This document shows, in pieces, positions 25,490 to 36,759 of a stretch of DNA of 64,000 nt. Positions within the stretch are counted from its first letter, which is position 1; the number at the start of each line of letters is the position of its first letter. The notes below the pieces were generated by a model. That model searched no databases. It saw nothing but the letters and a program-made list of their open reading frames with translations, and had not been told where the DNA came from. The translations under genes and the position numbers were made by a program. Location: contig CM038911.1 in the NCBI GenBank assembly GCA_021904315.1, positions 6,669,390-6,733,389 of the forward strand, written 5' to 3'. This stretch comes from Sphagnum magellanicum (Eukaryota; Streptophyta; Sphagnopsida; Sphagnales; Sphagnaceae).

Positions 25490-26474
25490 TAGGTTAGGAG
25501 GTCTAGTTTAAGCAACCTATCTTAGGAAACCTAATTTAAACAAACTACCTTAATACACCTAACCTAGGTTAAAAATTAAAACTTAGACTAAAAAAATATG
25601 CAAGTTTTTAAAGCGAGGAATCAAAGTAGCCTAGGCCAATTTCCTAGGTTATGATTATGAGGATTTGGACCCTTCACCACCACTTTCAAGGTTCAAGTTT
25701 TGAACCATTGAACCACATTTTCTTTATGTAATAAATATGTACCCACAAAATAATAAACACTAACTACTCTTACCTAACTAGCCACACTTATGTAAAGATT
25801 AAACTTAGGGCTAAACCTAGAGGTTTAATCTAGGATTTAAACCTAAAGGCTAAACTTAAGGGTTAAATTGAAACTTATAAGCTAAATCTAGAGGTTAAAC
25901 CTAAAGGCTAAACTTAAGGGCTAAATTGAAAGCTTAAACTTATAAGCTAAACCTAGGGGTTAAACCTAAAAGCTAGAGCTCAAGGTTAAACTTAGGAGTT
26001 AAACTTATAGGCCAAATTTAAATATTTAACTTAACAATTAAATTTAAGGTGTAAACCTAAAGATTAAATGTAAATTAATTAAAAGCTAAACCTAGAGGCT
26101 AACACATAAGGGTTAAACTTGAAAACTAAACCTATAAGCTAAACATATAATTAGACATAAATGTTAAACATGTAGTTAAACATAGAGGCTAAATATATGG
26201 GTGAACATTTTTGGCTAAATTTAAAGACAAAAATATGATTAAACCTATAAGTTAAACATATGGCTAATTGTATGGATAAACTTAAAGTTTAAACATATGA
26301 AAAAAACTTAAAGGCTAAATATATGGCTAAACATACAAATAAACCTTTAAAGGTTAAACACATGATAAAACTTAAAAGTTAAATATATGGCTAAACTCAT
26401 AAACTAAACATATGGCTATATCTTACATTAAACATAAAACTTGAACATCTAATTACACCTAGATATTAAACATA
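25490..26474. repeat. Degenerate GGCTAAACTTAA-type tandem array (left part)
   Basis: Units of about 12-20 bp built on ggctaaacttaa, ggttaaacctaa and aaacatatggctaaa repeat irregularly for nearly 1 kb. The composition shifts gradually from aaacctaaagg variants to aaacatatgg variants. The array continues after the Helitron at 27049-27330, so it predates that insertion. Confidence 0.8.
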
Positions 26475-27048
26475 TTAGTGTGAACCCTGTGCATAATGCA
26501 CATGTGTGTTATTTCAAGAAAAAGAAAAAAGAGAGAAAAAAAAGGCCTAGGAAAAAATTGAGAACAAGGGAAAAAAAAAAACATGATAAGAAAAAGGCTC
26601 AAGGGAAAAAAAAAAAAGCTACTAACCAAGTAAACTGACCCTGGGGGGCAGTTTCACCCCATCCATGAAATCCCAGTTTCATCCCATGGTTTTCATCAGA
26701 TCACACTGGGCCAAAGTGATTTAGCACTCGCCGGCGCACCATCCATCCACTGGATGCCTGAACACCGGTTTCCATTGGATCACACTGGGCCAGAGTGATT
26801 CACCCACTGGCGCACCATCCATCCACTGGATGCCTAAACTTGAACCTCTCCCGAGCCAGGTCCATCAGCTGTCAGTTGAGTAATAACTGTCACAGAGATC
26901 GAAATTCCCAAATCAAAAAATTCTTCAACTTACCTGGCCCCCCCCTCTTTTACAAAGCACACCACAGGGAACAGGCAGTGACTAGAAGAATTTTTCAGGC
27001 ACTGCCCACATAGACAGACATACACCATGTTTGCTTTAATATATAAGA
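26475..27048 (-). mobile_element. Non-autonomous Helitron, 574 bp
   Basis: Read on the minus strand, the element starts TCTTATATATTAAAG (TC at 27048-27047, host A before it). It ends CTAA (26478-26475) followed by host T. A 15-base palindrome with 7-bp arms (tgtgcat, one base, atgcaca; 26488-26502) lies 9 bases before the CTAA end. These are the three Helitron hallmarks: 5' TC, subterminal 3' hairpin plus CTRR, and insertion between A and T without target duplication. Joining the flanks restores aaacatatggttac, which matches the host array motif aaacatatggttaaa. The interior is richer in G+C, has A-rich tracts at 26515-26620 and an internal duplication, and encodes no Rep/helicase, so it depends on another element. 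Confidence 0.8.
26698..26838. repeat. Tandem duplication inside the Helitron, about 75 bp unit
   Basis: The phrase tcacactgggccaaagtgat plus ggcgcaccatccatccactg and gatgcct occurs at about 26701-26760 and again at about 26779-26836, with few differences. Confidence 0.85.
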
Positions 27049-27330
27049 TGGTTACATTTAAAGCAAAATATTTGATTACACATAAATACTAAACATATGG
27101 TTAAATTTAAAGGTTAAATCGTGAGCTAACAAAGTGGTTAAACATAAATTAAACCTAAATATTAACCAAGGTTAAACTTATAGGTTAAACATGGCAAAAT
27201 TTATGTTATAGCTATGTTCCACCTAGGTTAAACAAAACCTAAACAAATTTAAGCTATTGATAACAAAACTCAAACTACAAGTACGTTAAACAAAACCTAG
27301 GTTAATGATAGCAAAACTCAAGTTACACTT
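27049..27330. repeat. Degenerate TTTAACC-type tandem array (right part)
   Basis: This is a continuation of the 25490-26474 array with the same aaacatatggttaaatttaaa and ggttaaac units. It ends in a short inexact duplication around gataacaaaactcaaactac and gatagcaaaactcaagttac (27260-27332). Confidence 0.75.
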
Positions 27331-27345
27331 GGGTGAAAACACACT

Positions 27346-28400
27346 ATGGCCCCCAAAAGTTGTAATCTCAAACAAATTTTTTTTGCATTTGATTTTTTTT
27401 ATACATGTGGACATCGCATCTTGGATTATGCATCTCCAGCTTATGTTAAGATTGAGGATCATGATTCACCAAGTGACATAAGTTTCTTAATAGACAGGAG
27501 GACGAAAGGGTGTGCAACCTTTGAGGCAATATGGATATTGTGGTTACAACAACATTTGGCAGGCATTGATGTCTATTGGGGGGCCGGGAGGGGAGGGGTG
27601 CATCCATTTCTCTTGCATTACATTCTGGGTGTCCAGTGAGAGAGGAAAAGAGGATAAGGATGTGCTCTGAGGCACACACTTGTAGGGGGAGGTCAAAACC
27701 CCCATGCAACCGCTTATCACCAATAAAGTTTGTGAAGGTGAAACCAGAGTGCATAAACAATGTACAAGTAGTGCAAGCTGATGGGAAGGTTATTAGCATC
27801 TGCATGGATCCTACCAAGCAGATGGATTTCTCTCTATGTCAGAATTCCAAGTTTGGCTCTTGCCATGTGAAGAACAGACAAGATGGGCCTATGTCCATTG
27901 CTGTTAATTTGAGTCCCTCGAATCATGTTCCAGTGCATGCTGTGTTCAACACTGTAGCTGATAGGAAGGAGGCCAATATCATACAAAGAGCTAAGGATAA
28001 ACTTGCTTGGAAGATTTGCTACAATCCCCAAGGCCAAAATGGGCTTGGACAAAATGTGCTTGTTGAAATGAATGGTGGCACACTACAAGATCGACTTGGG
28101 GACCCTGATAGTTCAACATGTTTGTTGCAGCTTCATGACAAACCCTCAAACCGTAACAGGTTGTTGGCCCTACAAGGCTGTTGCTTATATCTTGTACCTT
28201 AGCATGCATTGATTCCTCAGGAATGTTTAGATGTCCTTTTGCATAGTAAAGCTTATATTGGAGTTTTCTTATCTGAGGAATTGGTAATTGCAGGTGTTCC
28301 CAACCTCAGGATTGTTGTACTGTTTCCACCAACTCTGTACAGGTACTGTTCAAATAGCCACACTACAACTGTCAAGTCTCTACACAATTTTGATAGTTGA
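27346..28400 (+). pseudogene. Unrecognised coding-like region, probably a broken gene
   Basis: It has a less AT-rich composition than its flanks and long open stretches. One runs 27576-28202 (208 codons, with FVKVKPECINNVQVVQADG, then CHVKNRQDGPMSIAVNLSP and a RAKDKLAWKICYNPQGQN piece). The frame upstream (27430-27560: RILDYASPAYVKIEDHD, then ISFLIDRR) and downstream (28209-28400: PQECLDVLLHSKAYIGVFLS, then GVPNLRIVVLFPPTLYRY) read as one broken protein after frameshift and stop. No family is recognised and no start is convincing. It could be a captured gene fragment in a transposon or a decayed gene. Confidence 0.4.
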
Positions 28401-28569
28401 TAGTTTTGTGTTTGAATCGAGAAGAGAGGACACAATGTATGTTGCTGGCAGACTAAAGTGAGGCTGTTGGGAACAGTGTGATGTACCAAGAACAGGCATG
28501 GGGTTGAATGTCAATTTGAGTGATAGTGAATCTCTCATCAAATGTGGAACTTCAAGATGTGTGATTCCG

Positions 28570-29890
28570 GGTTTGGGCTTTAATCTTATTATTGGGTAAA
28601 TTACACCTGCCTACAATCCCAACCTATAATCTTTGAATCATCCTCCTTTGCAAGGAAAATCTTGTCAAGGATGTGCACAAGGTGTGTGAACTTTGAACTA
28701 AATGCTAATCTCGGTTGTCCAATTTCCCTATGAGGATGCTACCTTGTAAGCCCTGATGAAACAAAGATTTTGGGTGCGTATTTGTTGATGAGTAAAATGG
28801 TTCCAAACATTATTCAAGCATGAATATACTAAGCTTTATGGTTGTGTAATGTGATTACTATGATAAGCCCGGCGATAAGGAAGCTTAACACCCATTATTC
28901 TGAGCCCACAATTAACTCCTCAATTGCATCAAGGTTTTCTGACCAAACCTTTCTAACAGACCTCCATTCATAATGACATATGTGGTGATAAAATGTTGTT
29001 CCACATTTTTATTTGCCAAATCTGATGATCAATTTACTAAGGAAACAAGACTTCTAGAATTCTTGAAATGTTCAAGAATACGAAGGCATTGAGCAATTTC
29101 ACATTACTTGCAATCATGCACATGTGATATGTGTGGTTGGGGCCTTCCATGTGTGTTATTGTCCACCTTCATTATTTGACAACTAAATCTTTAGAAATAT
29201 GACAAGAAACTTACAAGTTGAATCTAATTTTGGATATATAGAATAACCCAAGAGGATATTAAAAGGAGACGGAATTCCAAATGAGTATGCACATTTCAGA
29301 CACCATCTAGTCTCCTTAACATACATTTCTCTCCAAACACAATAGCCTTGGTATGTTCTCTACCTTAATTTCATTGTTCAATAGATGTTTTGCATCCAAG
29401 CATAAATTAAAATATTTTGTGCAACAATCATTGTTGTTCATATTTGGTATAAAGTAATTTTCAATTAGCAAAAATATCCATAATTTTCTTGCATGAAATT
29501 GGGATATTGTGCTTGATTTTTTCAATGACAATCAAAGTGCAACTTGTGCATAATGCTACTCAATGCATTTTCAGGTTGGTCGCAAAATCAACTCCAATGA
29601 TAAGAAATCACCAGGTATGTGTCTAGTGCTTTGGACCCTATTTTTCAAACATTGTTTGCATGCATAGATAAATGTACAACACATGCACTAATTTTCAAGG
29701 GCATCATATACATCACAAATTTGGCGATGTCAACATTGCTCTTAAGGGCACCATTGGAACATGACTCCTACAAGCAACAACAATGTGCATAACTCTTGGG
29801 ACCTTACTGGTTTGTACTTACAATGTTGTTGAATTTTTACCACCATTGGAAAGGAAGTGAAAACCTTATCAAGGATGAACCCCAACAAGT
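28570..29890. other. Intergenic region, nothing recognised
   Basis: There are no motifs on either strand beyond short chance frames. Composition returns to the AT-rich background after about 28900. Confidence 0.5.
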
Positions 29891-29893
29891 TCC

Positions 29894-30146
29894 AATTCTT
29901 CTTTTTTGGAAAACAATGAACCAAAACTGTGGCTTTCAAGTGCTTGCAGTCACACAATGCTTGATAGACAACTTTGTTTCTCTTTTTATTTGGAAGACAA
30001 TGCACCAAAACTGGCCACTTGCATTGCTTGATAGACAACTTTGTTTCTCTTTTATTTGGAGGAGAATGCACCAAAACTGTGGCTTTCAAATTGTTGCCAA
30101 CCACACAATGCTCAATAGACAAATTCATTCTTCATTTTGCCGAGAA
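29894..30146. repeat. Three-unit tandem repeat (84, 66 and about 90 bp)
   Basis: Units begin with tttgga(a/g)(a/g)a(c/g)aatg near 29905, 29989 and 30055. They carry caccaaaactgtggctttca and acacaatgcttgatagacaa. The middle unit lacks about 18 bp, including the tggctttcaa portion. Units are highly similar, so the duplication is recent relative to the surrounding decay. Confidence 0.85.
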
Positions 30147-30149
30147 AAG

Positions 30150-31390
30150 AGAAAAAGTGGGTTTCAAATTTTTTCATTAACCTTGTCCAGAATCATTGTT
30201 ACCTTATCACGTATTTTACCTCTTGTATTGTAAAAACACCCAAAGCATTGGCTCTAGATTTGCTTGTTCAATATCCAATGGATGCGTGATTTCAAATGCC
30301 ACATTGAAACATACTCCACATGTTGTGTAATTGTTATGACCTTATGAGAATTTAGGACTCCCACTTAGATTGAAAGACACCTAAAAAGTGGATCAACATG
30401 TAAACTTTTGTTGTGAGTTATTGTAGTAATACAACCTTTGTACAGCATCAGCAATTTCTACATAAACAGGGTTCCTTGATGTGTTTTGTAATTATGTTTA
30501 CAGTTATTGGTATGATTTATCTTGCAGTACCTTTCCAACATTGATAGGTTGAATGCTTGCTAAAACTTCTCCACCTCCCTTGGTGTCTCAATAGTGGTAT
30601 GCAGTACTAATAAATAACTCGTGTTGCAGAGAGTGCAGGCTGTTTCTATTTTGAGGCATTCCCTCATTGCAGGTGAGGGTTCTTCTAGGCTTGCTGCTCT
30701 TTTAGATTTCCCTTCCCTTTCATTTTCTGATATGCTTCTTGCTACTGGTGGGGGCTCTGGCACATAATTTGTTCCTTTGCCCCTTTGTGACCCCGTTTAG
30801 GTGTGCTCTTGTGCCTTGGACTTGGGTCCTCTCTCTTTGTTCTTCGTTTCCCCGTTTGCTGTGTGCTTTGTTTAATGGAGCCTGCCAGGGTTTCATCACT
30901 TGCTGACTTTTGGTGGTTAAGCTTTGTGTGCTGGTACTAGTGAAGTATAAAGAGCAACATAGAATTCTTTGAATTCTAGCATGGGCAAACTTTTGTGACT
31001 TCTTGTCATGTGGGTTTAGGGTGAGCATCTTGACCCACAGCAGCAAAATGGCCAAAGTCTGCCTCTTTCCTATAATTAGATTCTTTAAGTCCATGTAATA
31101 AGGGTGTCAGGAGTAACAGCTGAAAGCACAGGCATATGGAGTTGAGAAGTAAATGACCCCTTTCCAGTTCTCAATGCTTTAATTAATTAGGGCAAAATGA
31201 ATTTTGGGGTGTGAGTGAAGGGAGAGAAGAATCAACATGTAGGGCCCACATAAAACAAGCCCTACATGTAGGGCTCACATAGTATTATGAACCCTCAGTC
31301 TGGGACCATCATAGGTTCATGAAATGGACTTGACTGCTGAAATGTTGACATCATACATTCCATTGCTTTCTGAATAGATGGATACAATGG
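30150..31390. other. Region downstream of the flavin monooxygenase, no gene recognised
   Basis: It lies 3' of the minus-strand monooxygenase, so its 31.1-31.4 kb end probably holds that gene's 3' untranslated region. An inexact direct repeat of agggcccacataaaacaagc and cctacatgtagggctcacat lies at about 31235-31285. Nothing else is supported. Confidence 0.5.
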
Positions 31391-31391
31391 C

Positions 31392-34300
31392 TTATGGGGG
31401 TGAGGGTAGCTGCCCACAATCATATTTTGAGTGTCCAAGAACTGCAGAAGCACGAAACATAAATGGCAATGCTATATTGTCACGAATAAAGCAAATTAGA
31501 CCTAAATCCCATCCAAGCAAAGCACCAAAAATATAAGATTTGACAGTTAGTCCAAAAGTTCGCGGCCACCTCTCAGATTGGTAATCAGCCAATGCTACCC
31601 CTATTCCTGTGTGCTCAAGAGAAAAATCTTCATCCGTAGGTTTGGAAAGTTCTAGCTTTAGCACTTCATATAATTTGCGGACCAAAACAATTGAGTCTTC
31701 TAAAGCAGTGCATCCACCTTGAGCCAGATTAGGGGTCATTGGATGAGATGCATCACCTGCCAATGTGACTCCATTCATTTCTTGTTGAGGAGTCATAAAG
31801 GGAATTGACCACCGATCCCAGATGACTCCACGACTAAAGGAGCTGAGAGGTGTCATTTTAATGCATTCCTGTATATCCACTGGCCACCCTTGCATATAAT
31901 TTAATGCCTCCTCCTTCACCTTATCTGGATCTGAGATTATTTTTGGCACTGTGCACCATCCACATGAAGCATTTAGGGCTACATGGTCCTGGAGCCAAAA
32001 AATATGGCTACATCTCCCTTATCACCAAAGACAGGCCTCCCAATCCCAACAAGGATCTTCTCACTTGAAGTGTCTAGGAAAGTAATAGATTAACCTAACA
32101 GAAGTTATAACAAAAATTTATGTCACAAAAATTTTGCGATGTTCAAAAAATCTTCATGTCCCGGACTCAAGCATTTGTTTTCTTTTTCTTCACATGGAAT
32201 ATGGACATCTAATATTTTTAGTCTCCAAGTCACATATATGCTGCATAAGAGACAGAATGGGAAGTTATCACAATACATACCTGAAGGAGATGCTTTAAAC
32301 AATACAAACCAGTACACCTTAGTTTGAGAAACAGGCACTATCCCTGCACGAGTTCCCTGCCCCATTATCTGATGTATCACTGGATCAAAAGTATGACCAT
32401 TCCTGTATTCCGAAATGCCCCTAGTTGTGACTTGTCCTACCGGGCGGGGCTTTGAGAACCCCATCCACTTTGCTACCACAGAGTTTCCTCCATCACACCC
32501 CACCAATACCTGGATAACATGGTAACAAGTTTAAATCCTGCTTCCCTGGCCATTCAGTTGAAAACATTTTGGTATTTCAACATGGCTGATACTGATAAAG
32601 CAAAGACAGAATTTTACAAGCAGTACCTGCCTTAGTAGAATGAGGAGTTGGTGGAGGGTGGGAATACCTTTGTTAAAATGATCATGCCATTTTCAAGTTC
32701 AACTTCTGTGATGCCCTTGGGGCCTCTTGGTTTGCATATTTTCTTCACCTTTGCTGCAAATTTGATTGTTCCAGTTGGTAGTGGTTTTGCAAGGGTCTCA
32801 AGCAAAACCTTTCGCTCCACAGCTCTCACTTCATGTGGCCTGTTTGCAGTTTGAAACTGTTACTTCAAACATCTAGGATCTCTGTATAATAAGGCTTGCA
32901 TTATTCATTAACTACCAAAGATAAAGGTCTCTGTGCAATTGGAACTGAAAACTTCTCAGAGTACTAGCAAATTTATCCAGTCTGTGGTAAAATATGTGTC
33001 TCAACTTTCCCATCTGTAGCATTATGTCTGAAATGGCCACATAGTCACCCTGTGGTTTTTGTTTTATTCTGCCAGGTTCTGTAGGATCTTGTGTACCCTT
33101 AAGAGGAAACATGCAGGTAATTCAAACTTTTCAAATCAAGAATTGAATCTCTCAAGAAAACAGCTTTACCCAGAAGCAAGCTACAAAGATCCAGTATCTG
33201 TTTCAGACTCACATAAAAAGAAATTGGTCACAAATCTACACTAATGTTCCACTCCACTCTGAATTTCTTCTCATTCAAGTTGTTTGAGGTCATCCAGATG
33301 TTGTATGAATAGCATAAGGTAAGAATAAGGAATACAATAAGGTTCATGACACTTACCCTCCGGCAAACTCAGAGTGTTGAAACTCTTTAATGACTTTTCC
33401 ATTCTTTGCCCGCAATTTTGCTCTATACCACAAAACAAGTTTCAAAACTTCAAGAACCCTAAACATATTTCAAGGAAAACATGTGACAAATGTTAAAAAG
33501 TAATACGAAAGCACAATTGAAACCTTGAACCTCAAAAATTACTAAAGTCACTTCATCAAAGAAATGCCCCAAAAGGTAAAGGTTTCATGCATAGATCCCT
33601 TTTATTAGATTCTATGGAAAAGCTTCCATCTGGAAAAGATTGTCATACTGAGAATTTGCAACACCTTTGATCAAATCTTTGCTATCCTCCAGAGATTATG
33701 AGAGAAGGTTACCCCACGATATTGATGAACTGAGGGCGGAGCTCTTGAGCGACACCAAGTGCATCCAGGGCACGCCATGCATTGGGGAAAAGTGTGAGGG
33801 AAGTGCCCTCGGTCCGGAGCGACTCTGCCTGCTCCAAAACCACTGCCCTCACCCCCACCCTGCTCCACAACAGATTTCAGTCATCAAATAGCTGTTGTAC
33901 CAAATCATCTAGTTGCTGTGAAAGATACATCTGAGACTTGTGCTGCCAATTTGAAAAACCAAAATGCATTGCTGCCACATCAGTTACATGAAAGTACAGG
34001 AAAGCATCAGGTCTCCCTGTGACTATGTGATGCACATTGTGAATGAATTTGGCTATCTGAAGGCAACTGTCATCATTACAGAAAATTTGAACATTTAGGA
34101 AGAAAACGAACCTATGAAGGGCAAGAGCGGTAGCAAGGCCGGCGAGCCCAGCTCCCACTATTACCACAGTCTCCACCTGTGCTCCCTGCAGCTCTTGCTC
34201 TATCGTTCTTTTGCTCTCCTCCTCCCTACTGTTTGGCCCCATCGATGCTGTTCGCATACCAATTCCTGCATCACCTCCCCGTGCTGCCTTCGTGACCCGC

Positions 34301-34509
34301 CGATATGGCACTCGAAGAAGTATTCCTTTCGCCCCGAATAACCTTCGCCCCGAAAACTCACACCTCTGCAACTGAATCCTGAAATGAGTTTGGGCGGCAG
34401 TGGCACCACCAGGGGAAATGCGGTTGCCGAATTGCAACTTTTCATGCACTGTTGTTGTAAGCCTGTCGGGTGTTTTAGCAAAAGAGCAGAGAACTGCCAT
34501 GTTGCTCAT
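31392..34509 (-). CDS. FAD-dependent monooxygenase (plant MO1/CTF2-like), probably plastid targeted
   Basis: Six exons by my reading: 34509-34112, 33859-33713, 33422-33357, 32839-32668, 32509-32281, 31948-31392. All introns are GT-AG and phases agree, giving 522 residues. Residues 1-110 form a Ser/Arg-rich leader consistent with a transit peptide. The Rossmann FAD motif VIVGAGLAGLATALALHR (from about residue 116) spans the exon 1-2 junction. LVLEQ-like AVVLEQAESLRTEG and GGGPHEVRAVERKVLLETLA follow. VGCDGGNSVVAKWMG carries the family Asp-Gly motif (about residue 267), and GDASHPMTPNLAQGG the second FAD/ribityl motif (residues 402-416). The end SKYDCGQLPSP matches the plant MO family tail. These proteins are aromatic-hydroxylase-like; the natural substrate is unknown. 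It is head to head with STN1. Confidence 0.88.
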
Positions 34510-35366
34510 GCTGGAAATCCAACAACCAAGGAAGAAACTAGATCACTTCCCCTCGCAAAAGAACTGCGACTCTTATTGCAGGCAACTTTGAGGAAAGACA
34601 TAATCTTCCACCATCATAACGATTGAATCTACAACTTCCTAATAGAATCAATGTTGTCCAGAAAACGCTATTCATCCAAATCTCGATTCCTGTATAAAAC
34701 CTACAACAGATCCAAGCACGCGCCATATCTCCAAACGGGATTGCGCAACCTTATGTGGCTCGACTTTCACAAGGTTCCCCCATAACCGCGGTTTCTTGTG
34801 GCCATAGATTTGTTTTTTGGGGGCGTTCCTACTATGTTTCCAATGATGTTCCCCAAGTTCTCCCCTTCTCACCTTTGTGCCTGGGTCAAAACTGTGTTCC
34901 CCAAGGTCTCAATTTTTGTTAAAGGGTGTTTCCTTTCCAATAGTACCACATTTTTTTATCCCATATTGTTTGCCCAAAGCTCTACCCTTCTCACCTATGT
35001 CGCTGGGTCAAGGCTGTGCACCCAAGATTCGAAACTGGTCTCAGGAACTGAACCTGATTCACCCCTGCCAAAAACTTCGTAAAAAGAAGGCACCCAAGAA
35101 ATGGAGAGAAAAAGAAACAAAGGGACAAGGAACCAAAGAACCTTAAATCACCCCTAAACCCTAAACTGAATGATTGGTAATAGAGGCGACGAACAGTAAA
35201 GAGATCAAATGAATTAGCTGGAATCACTGGAGTTATTACTCATTAGCTCTGTTGTGCCACCATTGCTGCCACTCTTAAGACTTCTTCCCAAACTGAAACC
35301 GGTAGATCTTGTACCAAGGTTCAAGCGGACTTTCCTGACGTTCATGTAGTGGCGTCACCAAAGGAA
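34510..35366. promoter_or_regulatory. Shared intergenic region between divergent monooxygenase and STN1 genes
   Basis: About 857 bp separate the two coding starts, so both promoters and 5' leaders must lie here or overlap. The middle (about 34806-35030) holds a diverged direct repeat, with cccttctcacct(t/a)tgt and gctgggtcaa at 34863 and 34985. 35062-35145 is a dispersed repeat also present near 46.4 kb. A frame without ATG runs into the STN1 start from 35247, supporting 35367 as its first ATG. A bidirectional promoter is inferred from layout only. Confidence 0.45.
35062..35145. repeat. Dispersed repeat, copy 1
   Basis: The sequence cccctgccaaaaacttcgta, followed by aaaagaaggcacccaagaaa and tggagagaaaaagaaac, is closely matched at 46401-46480 in the same orientation. 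The presence of two copies 11 kb apart suggests a transposon-derived segment. Confidence 0.65.
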
Positions 35367-36750
35367 ATGGCAATGCTGGCATCAGAGCAGGTGATGAGGC
35401 CAGTAAGAGAGTGGGGTTTGGATCCTATGTACTTCTCGCATGTGCGTTTGCTTGCGTTCGACCTCCTTGCTGTCCGTCCTCTACCCCACATGCCAGGTTC
35501 CACACGCCAGTAGTCACTCCACGAAACTGTTCTGAAATTTTTTTGCGCGAAATTGCCTTGCTGGTCTGTTCCTAGTTCGTATGAAGTTTGTCTCAGCTCC
35601 TCATCCCAAAAGGGGTTGGTGTTTGTAGGGTTTAGGGTTTAGGGTCATTCTTTCCAAAGCTCGGAGCTCGTAGTGCTCAGGATGTATGATTTTAAGTGCA
35701 GCATTTTCCTGGCAGAGAGAGTATAGCTTTTGATCTGAAGGCATGATATACACATTCCTTTGACTCTGTTTGTTTGGTCTTCGTTTGTTTTTCCCTGTTG
35801 TCTCTTTTTTGTGCTTCTGTTTTTGTACACGTTGTACATTGTGTGAGTGTCAAAATGCAGGCAGATTCGTACGAAGAGGGCGGCCAGTGCGGAAAGTGGA
35901 GATGTTAGGGGTAGTGGTGAGCACAGACCAAAAAGAGCGCTATATCCGTTTCATCTGTATGCATCTATCTCTTCTAGATTCTCAGCTCTCTGGAATACTG
36001 ATTAGCAGATTTCTAGTTGGTACTTTGCAATAATTCTCATCTTGCTTCATGCTTTAGCTTAATCCCAGTTTACAAGTTTCCACATCTTGTTGCTTTTTGG
36101 TGCTGCTCTTGTAAGGTGATTTTGCAGAAATAGCATTTCTGTTAAGTTAGTCTATGCTTCTGTCTTGTGATCTGACACTGAATGGGATGATGTGCCAGTG
36201 GATGATGGAACAGCATGTGTTCCCTGTGTGTTATGGATGAACCATTCCAGATTGCAAGTCACCAATCCTAAAAGGCTAGAGCTGGAGCTCCAGAATGAAC
36301 TTACCATGTCTCTCATGAGACAGGTGAGTTCACAATTATCATGCCTACATGCAACTGGTTCTGTGTGTATGATGTTTTTGACTATCTCAGCATGCAGATA
36401 TCTGCTCAAAAATCCCAACCACTGTTTTGGGTTTGGCAGGTCAAATTAGGACAGCTACTACGGGTTCAAGGCCGTCTTACTGTCTTCAACAATCAAATCC
36501 AGATCACTGTCTCCTCTCTCCGTGAGTCCATAACTCATTAAGGCTTCTGAACAATTCTCTCAATGCAATTATTCTGGTGCTCTTTCTTATTTCGATATCA
36601 ATGGATGGATTGCAATTACATTCGACTTACCTATGTGTCATGACAGAGGGAGAAAGGGATCCAAACGCAGAGGTGTTACATTGGATGGAATGCATGCGCC
36701 TGGCTTCGCACTGTTATGATTTAGAGCCTCCTTCACAAAGCAATGGCTAG
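35367..36750 (+). CDS. STN1: STN1, CST-complex OB-fold subunit (telomere capping)
   Basis: Five exons by my reading: 35367-35496, 35861-35956, 36199-36323, 36440-36521, 36647-36750. Introns are GT-AG with consistent phase, giving 178 residues, close to the compact plant STN1 size. Exon 1 carries HVRLLAFDLLAV. Exon 2 carries RRGRPVRKVEMLGVVVS and KERYIRF, the first OB-fold strands. Exon 3 carries DDGTACVPCVLWMNH. Exon 4 carries KLGQLLRVQGRLT and NNQIQITVSS. Exon 5 carries GERDPNAEVLHWMECMRLA and a CYD motif near the end. STN1 works with CTC1 and TEN1 to protect chromosome ends and help fill in the C-strand; plant STN1 is a single OB fold without the C-terminal winged-helix domains of animals. 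The start is the first ATG in an open frame. It is divergent from the flavin monooxygenase. I see no damage. Confidence 0.88.
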
Positions 36751-36759
36751 GGATTTGAA

